Shown: positions 1 to 8,000 of the stretch, one piece after another
Layout of the letters: every line of letters begins with the position of its first letter
How positions within the stretch are numbered: position 1 is the first letter of the stretch
Source: Oribacterium sp. UBA6992
GTDB lineage: Bacteria > Bacillota > Clostridia > Lachnospirales > Lachnospiraceae
Assembly: GCA_002449915.1 (NCBI GenBank)
Contig: DJXY01000063.1
Span: 1-11,599, forward strand
Length of the DNA: 11,599 nt
Direction: 5' to 3'
Made by a program: the position numbers and the translations under genes
Notes under the pieces: generated by a model
The model's input: the letters and a program-made list of their open reading frames with translations, nothing else
The model's database searches: none
Told to the model about the DNA's origin: nothing

Positions 1-26
1 GTTTTTTTGGCTGGAACCAAAAAAAC
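1..26. repeat. Inverted repeat overlapping the operon terminator T-tract
   Basis: Positions 1-10 and 17-26 are perfect reverse complements (10 bp) separated by a 6-nt loop at 11-16. The right arm contains the seven A's that form the U-tract of the adjacent intrinsic terminator. The released or read-through transcript could therefore fold a second A/U-rich hairpin. The window edge cuts the context, so whether it also terminates a gene arriving from the left cannot be seen. Confidence 0.6.
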
Positions 27-53
27 GGGGGCTCTGCTTCCGCAGAGCCCCCG
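19..53 (-). terminator. Intrinsic terminator of the pilus operon
   Basis: On the minus strand a perfect 12-bp GC-rich stem (arms at 42-53 and 26-37) with a 4-nt loop (38-41) is followed at once by seven T's (complement of 19-25). The stem begins 8 nt after the stop codon of the last pilin gene at 61. This is a textbook Rho-independent terminator and marks the end of the operon. Confidence 0.95.
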
Positions 54-60
54 GACATCC

Positions 61-1365
61 TTACTTCTCCCCGTGATGTCTCTTCTTATTCAGCATACTC
101 CACAAAATCAGCAGGATTGCCGCAAGCACGATGCCTGCGCCATAGAGCAGCATGTTACTGGCATCGCCAGTCTTGACATTTCTGGACGCGCCCAGCACCT
201 GACCAATCGGGCTGTTTTCCACCGCGTCCCGGATGGCTCCAAGTACCTCACCCGGTGTTGTCGGAGTCGGTGTCGGCGTATTTCCCTGCGGAGTCACCGC
301 ATGATACCCGGTGGTTCCACTGCCACCGCCACCACCGCCGGTATGACCATGCGGCTTCGTCTCCGGCACCTCCGGAGCCTTGTAGACATTGGAAAACTCC
401 ACCTTATCCGCGACCTCATTATTTTTAGTAATTACGGACTGCACTGCAAGCGTATCATCTGCAGTACGAACCACATTGACCGTCATCACATAAGCCGAAG
501 TATCATAGGTGTATTCCTTGATATCTCCCGGAAGCTCCGAAAACGTATAGGTATACGGACCGCCCACAGCATCAAACCTAATCTCACCAAACTCGACATT
601 ACCGGCACCCGCAGTCACCGTCTTGACCGCACCAGCCGCCGTTCCCTCCGGCATTGGCGCACCCGCGCTCGGCGTCATGGAAAATGTAAACGTCTCCCCA
701 CGGCTGATCACATTCCCCTGCGGATCCTTGACGACCTTACTCACCGGCGGATCAAGCTGAACCGGAGCAAACCGTCCGGTCTTGGGATACGCCTCTATTT
801 CATACTCATACTTGTATCCCGTCTCACTGCCCTTCGGCATGATCATGAGAAACGGATTCACCTTATGATACGCATTGTCCGCCATCTCCTGCCGCACAAG
901 ATACAGACCGACCGGCAAATTCTTAACCGTATCCCCCACCTTGATATCTGCTGCATCCGCCGCAACATTCTGCTCTAGCGCAAACTTCTCAAGATCCTTA
1001 GGCAGCACCGCCGCCTTATCCTCCAGCGTCTCCCGCGTAAGCACTACACCACTATCTTTAAACGGATCCGTAAGCTTAAACTCTGTCACGGACGTCCCAT
1101 CCACAACAACTCCAACCTTGTACAAAGCAAAGGTTCCCGCCTTGTCCTTGTCCACCGCCTTGCCGTCCTGATCCTGATCCCCGGGGATAATGGTAATACT
1201 CCCCGTCCGCCCAGCGTCATACCCCGCCGCGCCGGATTCTGATACGGATTCTGATTCGGATGCCGTGTCGGCTACGGATGCGAATGCCGTCATCGCCTGC
1301 AGGGAAATCACTGCTCCTACCGTAAGTCCAAGCAGCCACCTTTTAACTTGTCTTGCTTTCATCAT
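61..1365 (-). CDS. Accessory/basal pilin, FctA-like, with YPK motif and VKTGD sorting signal
   Basis: Surface protein of about 434 aa, the last gene of the pilus operon. An N-terminal signal peptide has a hydrophobic core at residues 10-29 and probable cleavage after AFA (29). A short Ser/Glu-rich stretch follows, then a CnaB-like domain (about 50-190) with a typical start (GSITI, then FALYKVG). The pilin-type motif EAYPKTG has its lysine at 195. Residues 200-330 resemble the FctA/Spy0128 isopeptide pilin fold (FTFSM start, YTYTFSE). A Gly- then Pro/Thr-rich wall linker (about 340-375) leads to VKTGD (397-401), a membrane helix and a KKRHH tail. The sorting signal lacks the usual Leu-Pro. The gene overlaps the upstream sortase by 23 nt, so expression is coupled to it. 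The start at 1365 (or 1362) is chosen because AGGTGG lies 5-8 nt upstream. A basal or minor subunit role is inferred from position and the FctA-like domain; it could also form a second fibre. Confidence 0.85.
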   Translation of the reverse strand: MMKARQVKRWLLGLTVGAVISLQAMTAFASVADTASESESVSESGAAGYDAGRTGSITIIPGDQDQDGKAVDKDKAGTFALYKVGVVVDGTSVTEFKLTDPFKDSGVVLTRETLEDKAAVLPKDLEKFALEQNVAADAADIKVGDTVKNLPVGLYLVRQEMADNAYHKVNPFLMIMPKGSETGYKYEYEIEAYPKTGRFAPVQLDPPVSKVVKDPQGNVISRGETFTFSMTPSAGAPMPEGTAAGAVKTVTAGAGNVEFGEIRFDAVGGPYTYTFSELPGDIKEYTYDTSAYVMTVNVVRTADDTLAVQSVITKNNEVADKVEFSNVYKAPEVPETKPHGHTGGGGGGSGTTGYHAVTPQGNTPTPTPTTPGEVLGAIRDAVENSPIGQVLGASRNVKTGDASNMLLYGAGIVLAAILLILWSMLNKKRHHGEK

Positions 1366-2230
1366 CTGACCCACCTGATCCTCTCTCGTTACTATGGTCC
1401 TTTTTCTTTGCAGGCATGAGCAGCGCAATCAAAAACAGCACCGCAACCCCCATCACCGCAAACGGAATATACTTCTGTACCTTCTCCTGTGTCGTAAGCT
1501 CCCGCTCCACATGCTGCACCGGGATACTCTTGATCTCCTGCTCCGGCAGATTTTCAATCCGATGCCCCCGCACCAGAAGCCTGTGCGTATTGATCCCATA
1601 CGGCGTACACGTCATCAGCGTCACATAATCCTGACCATCCACCACCTGCAGCGCATCCAGCTCACTCGGCAGCACTGTCAAAATCTGATCCACCTGATAC
1701 GTCATCTTCCGGTCCAGCACCGTGATGATAAAGACATCACCCTCTGAAAGCTCCGGCAGATCCGTAAACAGCTTTGCACTCGGCAGCCCCCTGTGCGCAC
1801 TCAGCACCGCATGTGTACCGGCACCACCGATCGGCAGACTCGAGCCCTCCAGATGCCCCACCGCTTCATTGAGCACCGCACCCGAGGTCCCATGGTAGAA
1901 TGGAAGCTTCACGCCAATCTTCGGAATCTCCACATATCCCATGATCCCGGAGTCATCCACATGCAAGGTCTCCTCATATCCCGCCGTCCGGCTCTCCTCC
2001 GAAAACGGATTGGGATTCTCCCTAAGCCTTGCGTTGTAGTCCTCCGCCGCCTCAAAATATTTTGTAAAGTCCTCCGGCGTAATCTCCTTCACCGCATCCT
2101 CGTAATTTACCACGACACGCGACGCATGCATCTCATTCACATAGTCGCTGATATACGGATAAAGCACTACACCAAGTCCCGCAAGGAACACAAGGACAAT
2201 CAAAACTGTAGCTAAAAAACGTTTCTTCAC
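1343..2230 (-). CDS. Class C (pilin-polymerising) sortase, second copy
   Basis: Membrane-anchored cysteine transpeptidase of 295 aa that joins pilin subunits by cutting LPxTG-like signals and linking them to a pilin lysine. An N-terminal membrane helix (about 7-28) is followed by the extracellular catalytic domain. It carries catalytic His146 (in LSAHRGLPSAKLF), Cys208 (in TLMTCTPYG) and Arg217 (in NTHRLLVRGHR). A C-terminal helix (about 250-270) is followed by a charged tail, the double-anchored layout typical of class C. The lid region reads ENPNPF (71-76) instead of a clear DP-aromatic motif. Translation starts with GTG at 2230, overlapping the upstream sortase stop as GTGA, with GGAAGG 7 nt upstream, so the two sortases are translationally coupled. 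It is clearly paralogous to that neighbour. Which pilin each enzyme prefers cannot be read from sequence. Confidence 0.95.
   Translation of the reverse strand: MKKRFLATVLIVLVFLAGLGVVLYPYISDYVNEMHASRVVVNYEDAVKEITPEDFTKYFEAAEDYNARLRENPNPFSEESRTAGYEETLHVDDSGIMGYVEIPKIGVKLPFYHGTSGAVLNEAVGHLEGSSLPIGGAGTHAVLSAHRGLPSAKLFTDLPELSEGDVFIITVLDRKMTYQVDQILTVLPSELDALQVVDGQDYVTLMTCTPYGINTHRLLVRGHRIENLPEQEIKSIPVQHVERELTTQEKVQKYIPFAVMGVAVLFLIALLMPAKKKDHSNERGSGGSDDESKTS
1371..1376 (-). promoter_or_regulatory. Ribosome binding site fixing the start of the last pilin
   Basis: The minus strand reads AGGTGG here, inside the 3' end of the sortase gene, 5 nt before an ATG at 1365 and 8 nt before a second in-frame ATG at 1362. 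The frame remains open to a TTG at 1428, but that start would put charged, Cys-containing residues ahead of a good signal peptide, so the ATG pair is preferred. Confidence 0.7.
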
Positions 2231-3105
2231 TCCATATCCTTCCGATGTTTCCGCCCTCCCGACTTCTTATCACTGATCGGAAGCAGCAGATAGATAAAGA
2301 ACAAAACCAGCGCCGGCACCACGAAATTCCAGGAGAAATGGAACCTCACAGTCTCATACTGACCAGAATCCTCCGAGGAAACCGGAGCAGAAGCATTCGC
2401 AGCTTCTACATCCTCCACCCGGTGACCACGCACCAGAAGCCTCTGTGTATTAATCCCATACGGCGTGCAGGTTAGCAGCGTCACATAATCCTGATCCGGA
2501 TCCACCAGCAGCGCCTCCGTCTCATCCGGATCCACCACCAGCTTCTCATCCACCTCATACGTAAGCGTCCGGTTTAACACCGTGATGACAAACCTGTCAC
2601 CCTCCGTAAGCTCCGGCAGATCACTAAACAGCTTGGCACTCGGAAGCCCCCGATGCGCACTCAGCACCGCATGCGTACCCTTGCCGCCTACCGGAAGCGA
2701 AGTCCCTTCGAGATGCCCCACAGCTTCATTGAGCACCGCCTCACTCGTCCCATGGTAGATCGGATACCGGATGTGAATCTTATCGATCGTGATATACCCG
2801 ATGATCCCGTTGTCCTCCGGCTCGTCCAGTGCCTCCATATAGCCCGTCAGATCCTCCGGCGTATAGAACCGCATCGGATCCGCCAGTAACTGTGCGTTGA
2901 ATGCATCCGCCCTTGCAAACTGCTCCTGGTAATCGTTGTCCGACATTTCCTCTACTTCTGTATCATAGTTTACAACGACCTTGGACGAATGTCTCTCGTT
3001 TATGTAGTTGCTCACGGTCGGATACAGAAAAATCGACAGCCCCAGCAGGAAAATCAGCACCACCAGCGATGTCGATATATCCTTTTGTTTCTTAAAGATC
3101 TTCAT
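2227..3105 (-). CDS. Class C (pilin-polymerising) sortase, first copy
   Basis: Pilus-assembly sortase of 292 aa. An N-terminal membrane helix (about 11-30) precedes the catalytic domain, which has His151 (LSAHRGLPSAKLF), Cys213 (TLLTCTPYG) and Arg222 (NTQRLLVRGHR). The C-terminal helix (about 260-277) ends in a basic tail (KKSGGRKHRK), as in class C enzymes. The lid region contains ADPMRF (Asp76-Pro77-Met78), so the aromatic residue usual after DP is Met. The ATG at 3105 is preceded by AGGAG at 6 nt, a strong site. It is the first gene after the major pilin and is separated from it by about 220 nt containing a large hairpin, so it may be expressed at a lower level than the pilin. It shares long identical blocks with the following sortase, pointing to an old tandem duplication and possible division of labour. 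Confidence 0.95.
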   Translation of the reverse strand: MKIFKKQKDISTSLVVLIFLLGLSIFLYPTVSNYINERHSSKVVVNYDTEVEEMSDNDYQEQFARADAFNAQLLADPMRFYTPEDLTGYMEALDEPEDNGIIGYITIDKIHIRYPIYHGTSEAVLNEAVGHLEGTSLPVGGKGTHAVLSAHRGLPSAKLFSDLPELTEGDRFVITVLNRTLTYEVDEKLVVDPDETEALLVDPDQDYVTLLTCTPYGINTQRLLVRGHRVEDVEAANASAPVSSEDSGQYETVRFHFSWNFVVPALVLFFIYLLLPISDKKSGGRKHRKDME

Positions 3106-3215
3106 GGCTGTCTCCTCACTCCTGCCCGATGTCCTATTGCCGGATTTGCTAATCGTCTTATTTCCTAATTGTCTGATTGTCTATTTCCAATATTTCATTG
3201 CGAATGTTTCACGTC

Positions 3216-3270
3216 CCGGAGAGTCCCAGGAACCGGGCTCCGGAAAGCCCGGCTCCTGAGCTACTCCCGG
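3216..3270 (-). promoter_or_regulatory. Large hairpin between major pilin and sortase genes
   Basis: Arms at 3228-3239 and 3246-3257 form a 12-bp stem with one G-U pair and a 6-nt loop. An outer helix (3216-3224 with 3263-3270, one bulge) extends it. No U-run follows on the minus strand, so it is not a standard intrinsic terminator. In the mRNA it lies in the gap after the pilin stop codon. It could protect the pilin mRNA 3' end after processing or cause partial termination ahead of the sortases. The structure is seen; the role is inferred. Confidence 0.55.
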
Positions 3271-3286
3271 ATGTCAAGCATCCAGG

Positions 3287-3337
3287 TCAGCTTCTCTTAA
3301 TACGTTATCGATAATACGTTACCGATCAGCTTCTCTT
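3287..3337. repeat. Nested direct repeats at the 3' end of the major pilin gene
   Basis: A 12-bp sequence at 3326-3337, which includes the pilin stop codon and last codons, occurs again at 3287-3298, exactly 39 bp away. Between them a 10-bp sequence is also repeated directly (3298-3307 and 3312-3321, 14 bp apart). The layout looks like a duplication or slippage scar at the gene end. Confidence 0.75.
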
Positions 3338-4810
3338 TTTAATAACCAGCACTGCAGCCGCACCAGCCATGATCACAAGACCAGCCACCGCAAATACCGT
3401 TGTACCAATACCACCGGTGTGAGGAAGCTCGATACCCTTGTAGTTAGTAACCGTAGCACTCTTCTCAAGGTTTTGCTGTGTATAATCTTCTGCTTTGATT
3501 GTAAATGTATAATCTTCTGCTTTATTATATCCAGCCGGAACAGTTTTCTCGATAAGAGTATATGTTCCATCCTTAAGACCTGTAAATGCCGGAACTGTAC
3601 CGTCTGAACTAGATGTATGCTCTGTTGCCTCATTTTCGTTATCAACCCATTCTACACCGGTTACATTATCTCCTGTTGTAGCCGCTGTAAACTTATAGAA
3701 TTTGTGTTCTGCATTCTGAATGATAAATCCTGCACCTGCAAGAGGAAGATTTTTTGTTGCATCATCAGGATTCTCGGGATTCGGCTGATTCTTATTTACA
3801 GTAAATTTAGCGTTATAAACCTTAACATCTTTTGTTGGAGTACTATTAGTACCACTAGAATCACCATAATCAAGTGATGCTGTATTCTTGCCATCTTCAC
3901 TGCCGTAAGTAAGCGCATCACTGGTTACCGTTGCCTTATACTCAATAGTAATAATAGTTCCTTCTTGTAACTGACCTGTGTATGCATCCTCAAAGGCAAT
4001 TTTGATTGTGTCCTCGTCCGTGTTGTTAGTAGTGAGCGTATAGTCCTTAACCACTATCGGATCAGTAACATTACTATCATCATCCTTCACTTCAATGCTG
4101 CCGTTTACCAGTTTGAGACCATTACCCATATTATCATGGAAAACATATCCTTCTGCACCCTTACCAACGGTAATTGTAGCAGAATACGTGACTGTGGTTC
4201 CAACCTGAGCCAGTGCCTTTTTTCCATCTTCATCCAGGCTACCGGCGGTAACTCCAGTAATTTTTTTGTCCAGTGTAGGAACTGTGTTCTTATCCTGAAC
4301 TGTTGCGTTAGGATTTGTACTGTCTACCGTTACCAGTGTACCAGTAGTTGTGGCAATGTAGTAATATCCATAAGGAAGTCCTGTCAGAGTAAATTCCTTA
4401 TCACTAGCCCCTGTTGTAACCGTTGCTACAAGATCAGCATTTGTTACATAAGACTTGATACTATTAATATCATCTTGCGTAAGTTTATCATCAGTTCCTG
4501 CACCTGTGTATCTAACGTTGCCTGCATTATCAACAGTAAAACCATCCGGTGCTTTATTTGTGTGATTTTCATTCAGCTTATAACTGATATTAGTACCATC
4601 ACTTGTAGCATCAAATACTCTATAAACCTTATAGGTATTAGTTGCTGTACTACCTGCTGGTAACTCTGGCAACTTCACCGTAATGCTGGCTTTTCCATTT
4701 CCTTTAAACGTTTCATTATAATTAGTTTTTTCCGCCATGGCGGTTAATGGCATTGCTGCTACCAGTGCGCTTGCCGCGAGGACTGCGAACATCTTCTTAA
4801 ATTTTTTCAT
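3326..4810 (-). CDS. Major (shaft) pilin, FimD2/CnaB type, LPHTG-anchored
   Basis: Probable backbone subunit of 494 aa. The signal peptide is MKKFKKMF plus a hydrophobic core, with likely cleavage after AMA (26). An N-terminal domain is followed by VQDKN (Lys174) and VPTLDKKI, the usual entry to an isopeptide-forming FimD2 domain. In related pilins a V-x-x-K-N lysine at this place is the polymerisation nucleophile (YPKN type), so Lys174 is the best candidate. A C-terminal CnaB domain (LPLAGAGFII; E-box YTLIEKTVPAGY with Glu421) leads to LPHTG (462-466), a membrane helix and KKRS. The ATG at 4810 has AAAGGG 8 nt upstream; the in-frame ATG at 4843 has no ribosome binding site. The gene is AT-rich (about 37% GC at 3841-3900), unlike the sortases. 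It lies directly before two class C sortases, as backbone pilins often do. Confidence 0.93.
   Translation of the reverse strand: MKKFKKMFAVLAASALVAAMPLTAMAEKTNYNETFKGNGKASITVKLPELPAGSTATNTYKVYRVFDATSDGTNISYKLNENHTNKAPDGFTVDNAGNVRYTGAGTDDKLTQDDINSIKSYVTNADLVATVTTGASDKEFTLTGLPYGYYYIATTTGTLVTVDSTNPNATVQDKNTVPTLDKKITGVTAGSLDEDGKKALAQVGTTVTYSATITVGKGAEGYVFHDNMGNGLKLVNGSIEVKDDDSNVTDPIVVKDYTLTTNNTDEDTIKIAFEDAYTGQLQEGTIITIEYKATVTSDALTYGSEDGKNTASLDYGDSSGTNSTPTKDVKVYNAKFTVNKNQPNPENPDDATKNLPLAGAGFIIQNAEHKFYKFTAATTGDNVTGVEWVDNENEATEHTSSSDGTVPAFTGLKDGTYTLIEKTVPAGYNKAEDYTFTIKAEDYTQQNLEKSATVTNYKGIELPHTGGIGTTVFAVAGLVIMAGAAAVLVIKKRS
3479..3523 (-). repeat. In-frame 27-nt partial duplication in the pilin CnaB domain
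   Basis: The same 18 bases occur at 3479-3496 and 3506-3523, a period of 27 nt. They encode KAEDYT twice, nine residues apart, just after the E-box of the C-terminal CnaB domain. This looks like a recent slippage event in a beta-strand region. Confidence 0.8.
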
Positions 4811-5005
4811 AATCTCTACCCTTTCTTTGCCATCTGATGGCATATGAGTTTATTGGTTGCTTCTGTTTAAGCCACAGATGGCGTTCACTTACTGCTCTTT
4901 TTGTGCCCGGCCGCCGGCATTCGCAAATGACGCGACGGCGGGCTGTTTGTACTTTCACCGGCTCACTCCTCGGCACAGTACCCGTCGAGTTCAGAGGCTA
5001 AAATG
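4811..5005 (-). promoter_or_regulatory. Structured intergenic leader before the major pilin
   Basis: This 195-nt gap separates the adhesin from the pilin. It contains a 10-bp hairpin (4911-4916 with 4936-4941 and 4921-4924 with 4932-4935, loop 4925-4931, 4-nt bulge). It also has two small dyads sharing GCCATC: 4871-4882 and 4828-4842, the latter a near-perfect 15-nt palindrome just upstream of the pilin ribosome binding site. No clear -35/-10 pair or U-run is visible. The segment may stabilise or process the pilin mRNA, or bind a regulator; it matches no riboswitch consensus I recall. Confidence 0.4.
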
Positions 5006-8000
5006 TTAATTTAAACCTCCTTTCTGCCTGTGTCTGGCGTGAATGATATAAACCAAAGCGGTCAGCATCAGCGCGAGTCCGCTTAAGTTGTAGAGGAATG
5101 TTCCCATACCGCCAGTGCCGGGAAGAACCCGCCCCGGGGTGTTGAAGATGGTGATAATGTTTTTATCGCCTTCTCTATTGAATGAAACATTCGCTTCATT
5201 CACAAAAGCCTTTTGATCTATCTCCCCGTTGATAACTTTAAATGTGAATGTTTTCGTCAACATTTGATAACCATCTGGAGCTTTCACTTCCTTAATAGTA
5301 TATTCACCATCTGGAAGTGAAAGAGTCATTCCAGAACTCTTCATGTCCTCAGTAATTTCAAATGTTCCATTGTCATTAGGCTTATCCTGAATCTTAACTG
5401 GAACTGTTTCTGTATCACTCACCTTTTTTGTGATCTGCAGTTTCACTCCGCCAAGAAGTTCTAATGGCTGATCATTTTCTGACCCGCTTGGCTTTCTTGC
5501 CTTTTGGAATGTAATATCTACAGGCTGTACCTTATTGGTAAATGTTGCTACATAATTTTTATTTCCTTCAGTAGTTCCACTCGTGTCTTGGGTTTTTGTT
5601 TCATCCAATTTATAGCCGGTTGCATTTTCCTCGACAATTTCATACGTTGTACCAACCGGTACATTGAGAAGTTTCAGCTTCTGCGTAGGTTTCAGGGAGA
5701 AACTATCTCCTGCTTTCAGCTTAAATTCCTCTCCGTTTTTCTTCTCAGTTTCTTTACCGTCGCTGTAGGAAATATCATATAGCTGGGCGCCTACTGCATA
5801 TTGTCCATCTTTCTGATAGTTCTCGCCAAGATCAGTAAGTTCTTTTCCTGTAGGCTTGGTCAATGTCTTTAGCTCAAACGTAAATGGAATATCCTTTATA
5901 ACATTGGTCGAACTTATGTCATGGTCAGCTGAGTCTACAACCTTCTTCCTTACTTCAATATCGCCTCTCAAGATGTTTGTGGCTGTGAATGTTGTAATTG
6001 TCTCTCCACTAATCGAATCAACAATCTCTTCCTTAGAATTTTTAACAGTAAGCATTGGATGAATCGTCTGGGTTTCAAAATCATAATGAATATCATTACC
6101 TTCCTCAACCAACCGATAATCATGTCCAGCCTCACGCGTTGTTCCGTTTACTATTAACCCAGGTGCAATGTAAATTGAACTTTCCCAAGTATTGCTATTT
6201 TTATCTGCTGGTGCAGACAGATTAATAGTCTGGTAAGGATAGGTTTCTTGATCCCTATAGACTTTAAGAATTATATTTTGCGGTCTATTAGCTGTATTAT
6301 TACGATCATCCCATACCTTCTGAACCTTCATGGTAGTACATCCCATCGACATTGAAGGTGTATCTTTAATTGCCCCCTCTTTTGCCTCTGATGGTGTACC
6401 CTCAACTCCATTTGTAGTTTCAATAGTTTTGTAACTTACTGAAGCAGTCGTATTCGTACGGAGCGCATACGTATAGTTTGGACCATCTTTACTTCTTACA
6501 AATTGATTAGGATACTTTTTCTGTACCTCCTCCCATGTTTTGGTTCCATTGTTTAATTCAGCTATGGTGTCATAGGCTTCCTGTGTAGGCCATACGGTAA
6601 AGCTTACAGAATACGTTGCTCCGGGAATAAGATGGTAACCGATTCCTAGATTCCATATAACCGACTTACTGCCCTCATCATAATGTGCTGTCCCTGAAAC
6701 CGCAGCTAATGCTGTTTGTTTTTCCGCATCGGTAATCGACTCTCCGGTAACTGCATAATTAAAATCTGCTGCAGTTCCGACTATAGCTGTCTTTGCGGTC
6801 AGATCTGTAATACCATCTGTAATAGAAACATCCGTGTACTTCAAATCTCTCTGAATATCAGAAATAATATTGGCAAATGCATTATTCAGTGTGGTCTGAT
6901 CCGTTGCATTATAATACTTGCCATGCTCATTCAGCTTTTGCATGTTGTCAGCATTGCCAAATGCTCCAATCATGTATAAGTGCTTATTATGCGCTACGAT
7001 TGAAGCCGCAATAGTCTGTGCTGCATGAAGGTTTCGATCATCCGGGTCAGAATTTCCTGTGCCATATACGTGTTCACTTTCTGACCAATCATTACGATAA
7101 CCATTAGCATTATCTCGGAATGTTGGATTGCCATCTGAAACAAAGATCACATAAACCGGATCCTTATCCTCAAAATTGAATTTATTTGCTTCATTTAATG
7201 CATCTTCCCAGTTCGTTCCTCCCTCTGCAGTTGTGCTATTGACAAGATCTTGAAAATCCTGCACCTTTGTATAGGATCGGATATCTGTTGTCTTAACTTT
7301 GGTTGCAAAATCGATAAATGCCATCTGGATAATGTCGTCATTATCCGGGTCATTATCTTTCAGGTTATTATTCTCCATCAGCTTATTTGCCAGAGAGTTA
7401 ACTGCCTGTTTTGCAACTTCTAATCTTGTTTGTGTTGCTTCATATATATTTCCAGTGTAACTGTGCCATTCACTATTCGAAAAATAATACCACCCATTAT
7501 ATAAATATTGAATTTCAACATATTGTTGATTTACAAAACCGTAGAAAACTTTGGTTTGCTCCTTCATACTACCAGAGGAGTCAAATACTACAATGACATT
7601 GGCTTTGGTTTTACCGCTCTTGGAAACCGACTGTCCAGTAACACTTAACGTGAGTTGATATGTTCCATCTCCATTGGGTGTCAGCGTTTTACTTGTAGTC
7701 GGATCCTCCAAAGATAATGGTTTTTCATCCCCACCGGTGGGAACATTTTTTGAGCGGTAGATTAAGTACAGGTCTTTCTTTATGGTACTATATTTATTAC
7801 TTTTATTTACTCGTTGGCCATTATAGGGATAATAATACTTATTATACTTATAGTATACTTCATCATGCCGATCAGAAGTTCCAACTAAATAAGCTTGTCC
7901 ATTATAACTGTAATACAAATCTATTAGATTATTATTATCATCAAGACCATATTGACCATATTTTGCTTTTATATATTGCACGCCAGTATCTGTATCAACA

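Noticed and set aside
7-978. Long open frame on the + strand opposite the last pilin
   Set aside because: It is an antisense shadow of a well-supported gene; its product is Arg/His-rich with no domain, and it runs through the terminator hairpin.
1366-1428. Upstream TTG start extending the last pilin by 21 residues
   Set aside because: It would place charged, Cys-containing residues ahead of a good signal peptide; the ATG at 1365/1362 has AGGTGG at a suitable distance.
3216-3270. Intrinsic terminator after the major pilin
   Set aside because: The stem is strong but no U-run follows on the minus strand, and the downstream sortases need expression; kept only as a regulatory hairpin.
4811-4843. 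Earlier ATG for the major pilin at 4843
   Set aside because: No ribosome binding site precedes it and it adds acidic residues before the MKKFKK signal peptide; the ATG at 4810 has AAAGGG upstream.
4811-5005. Known riboswitch (for example c-di-GMP or cobalamin) ahead of the pilin
   Set aside because: I could not match the conserved core sequences of any class I recall, and no expression platform is clear.
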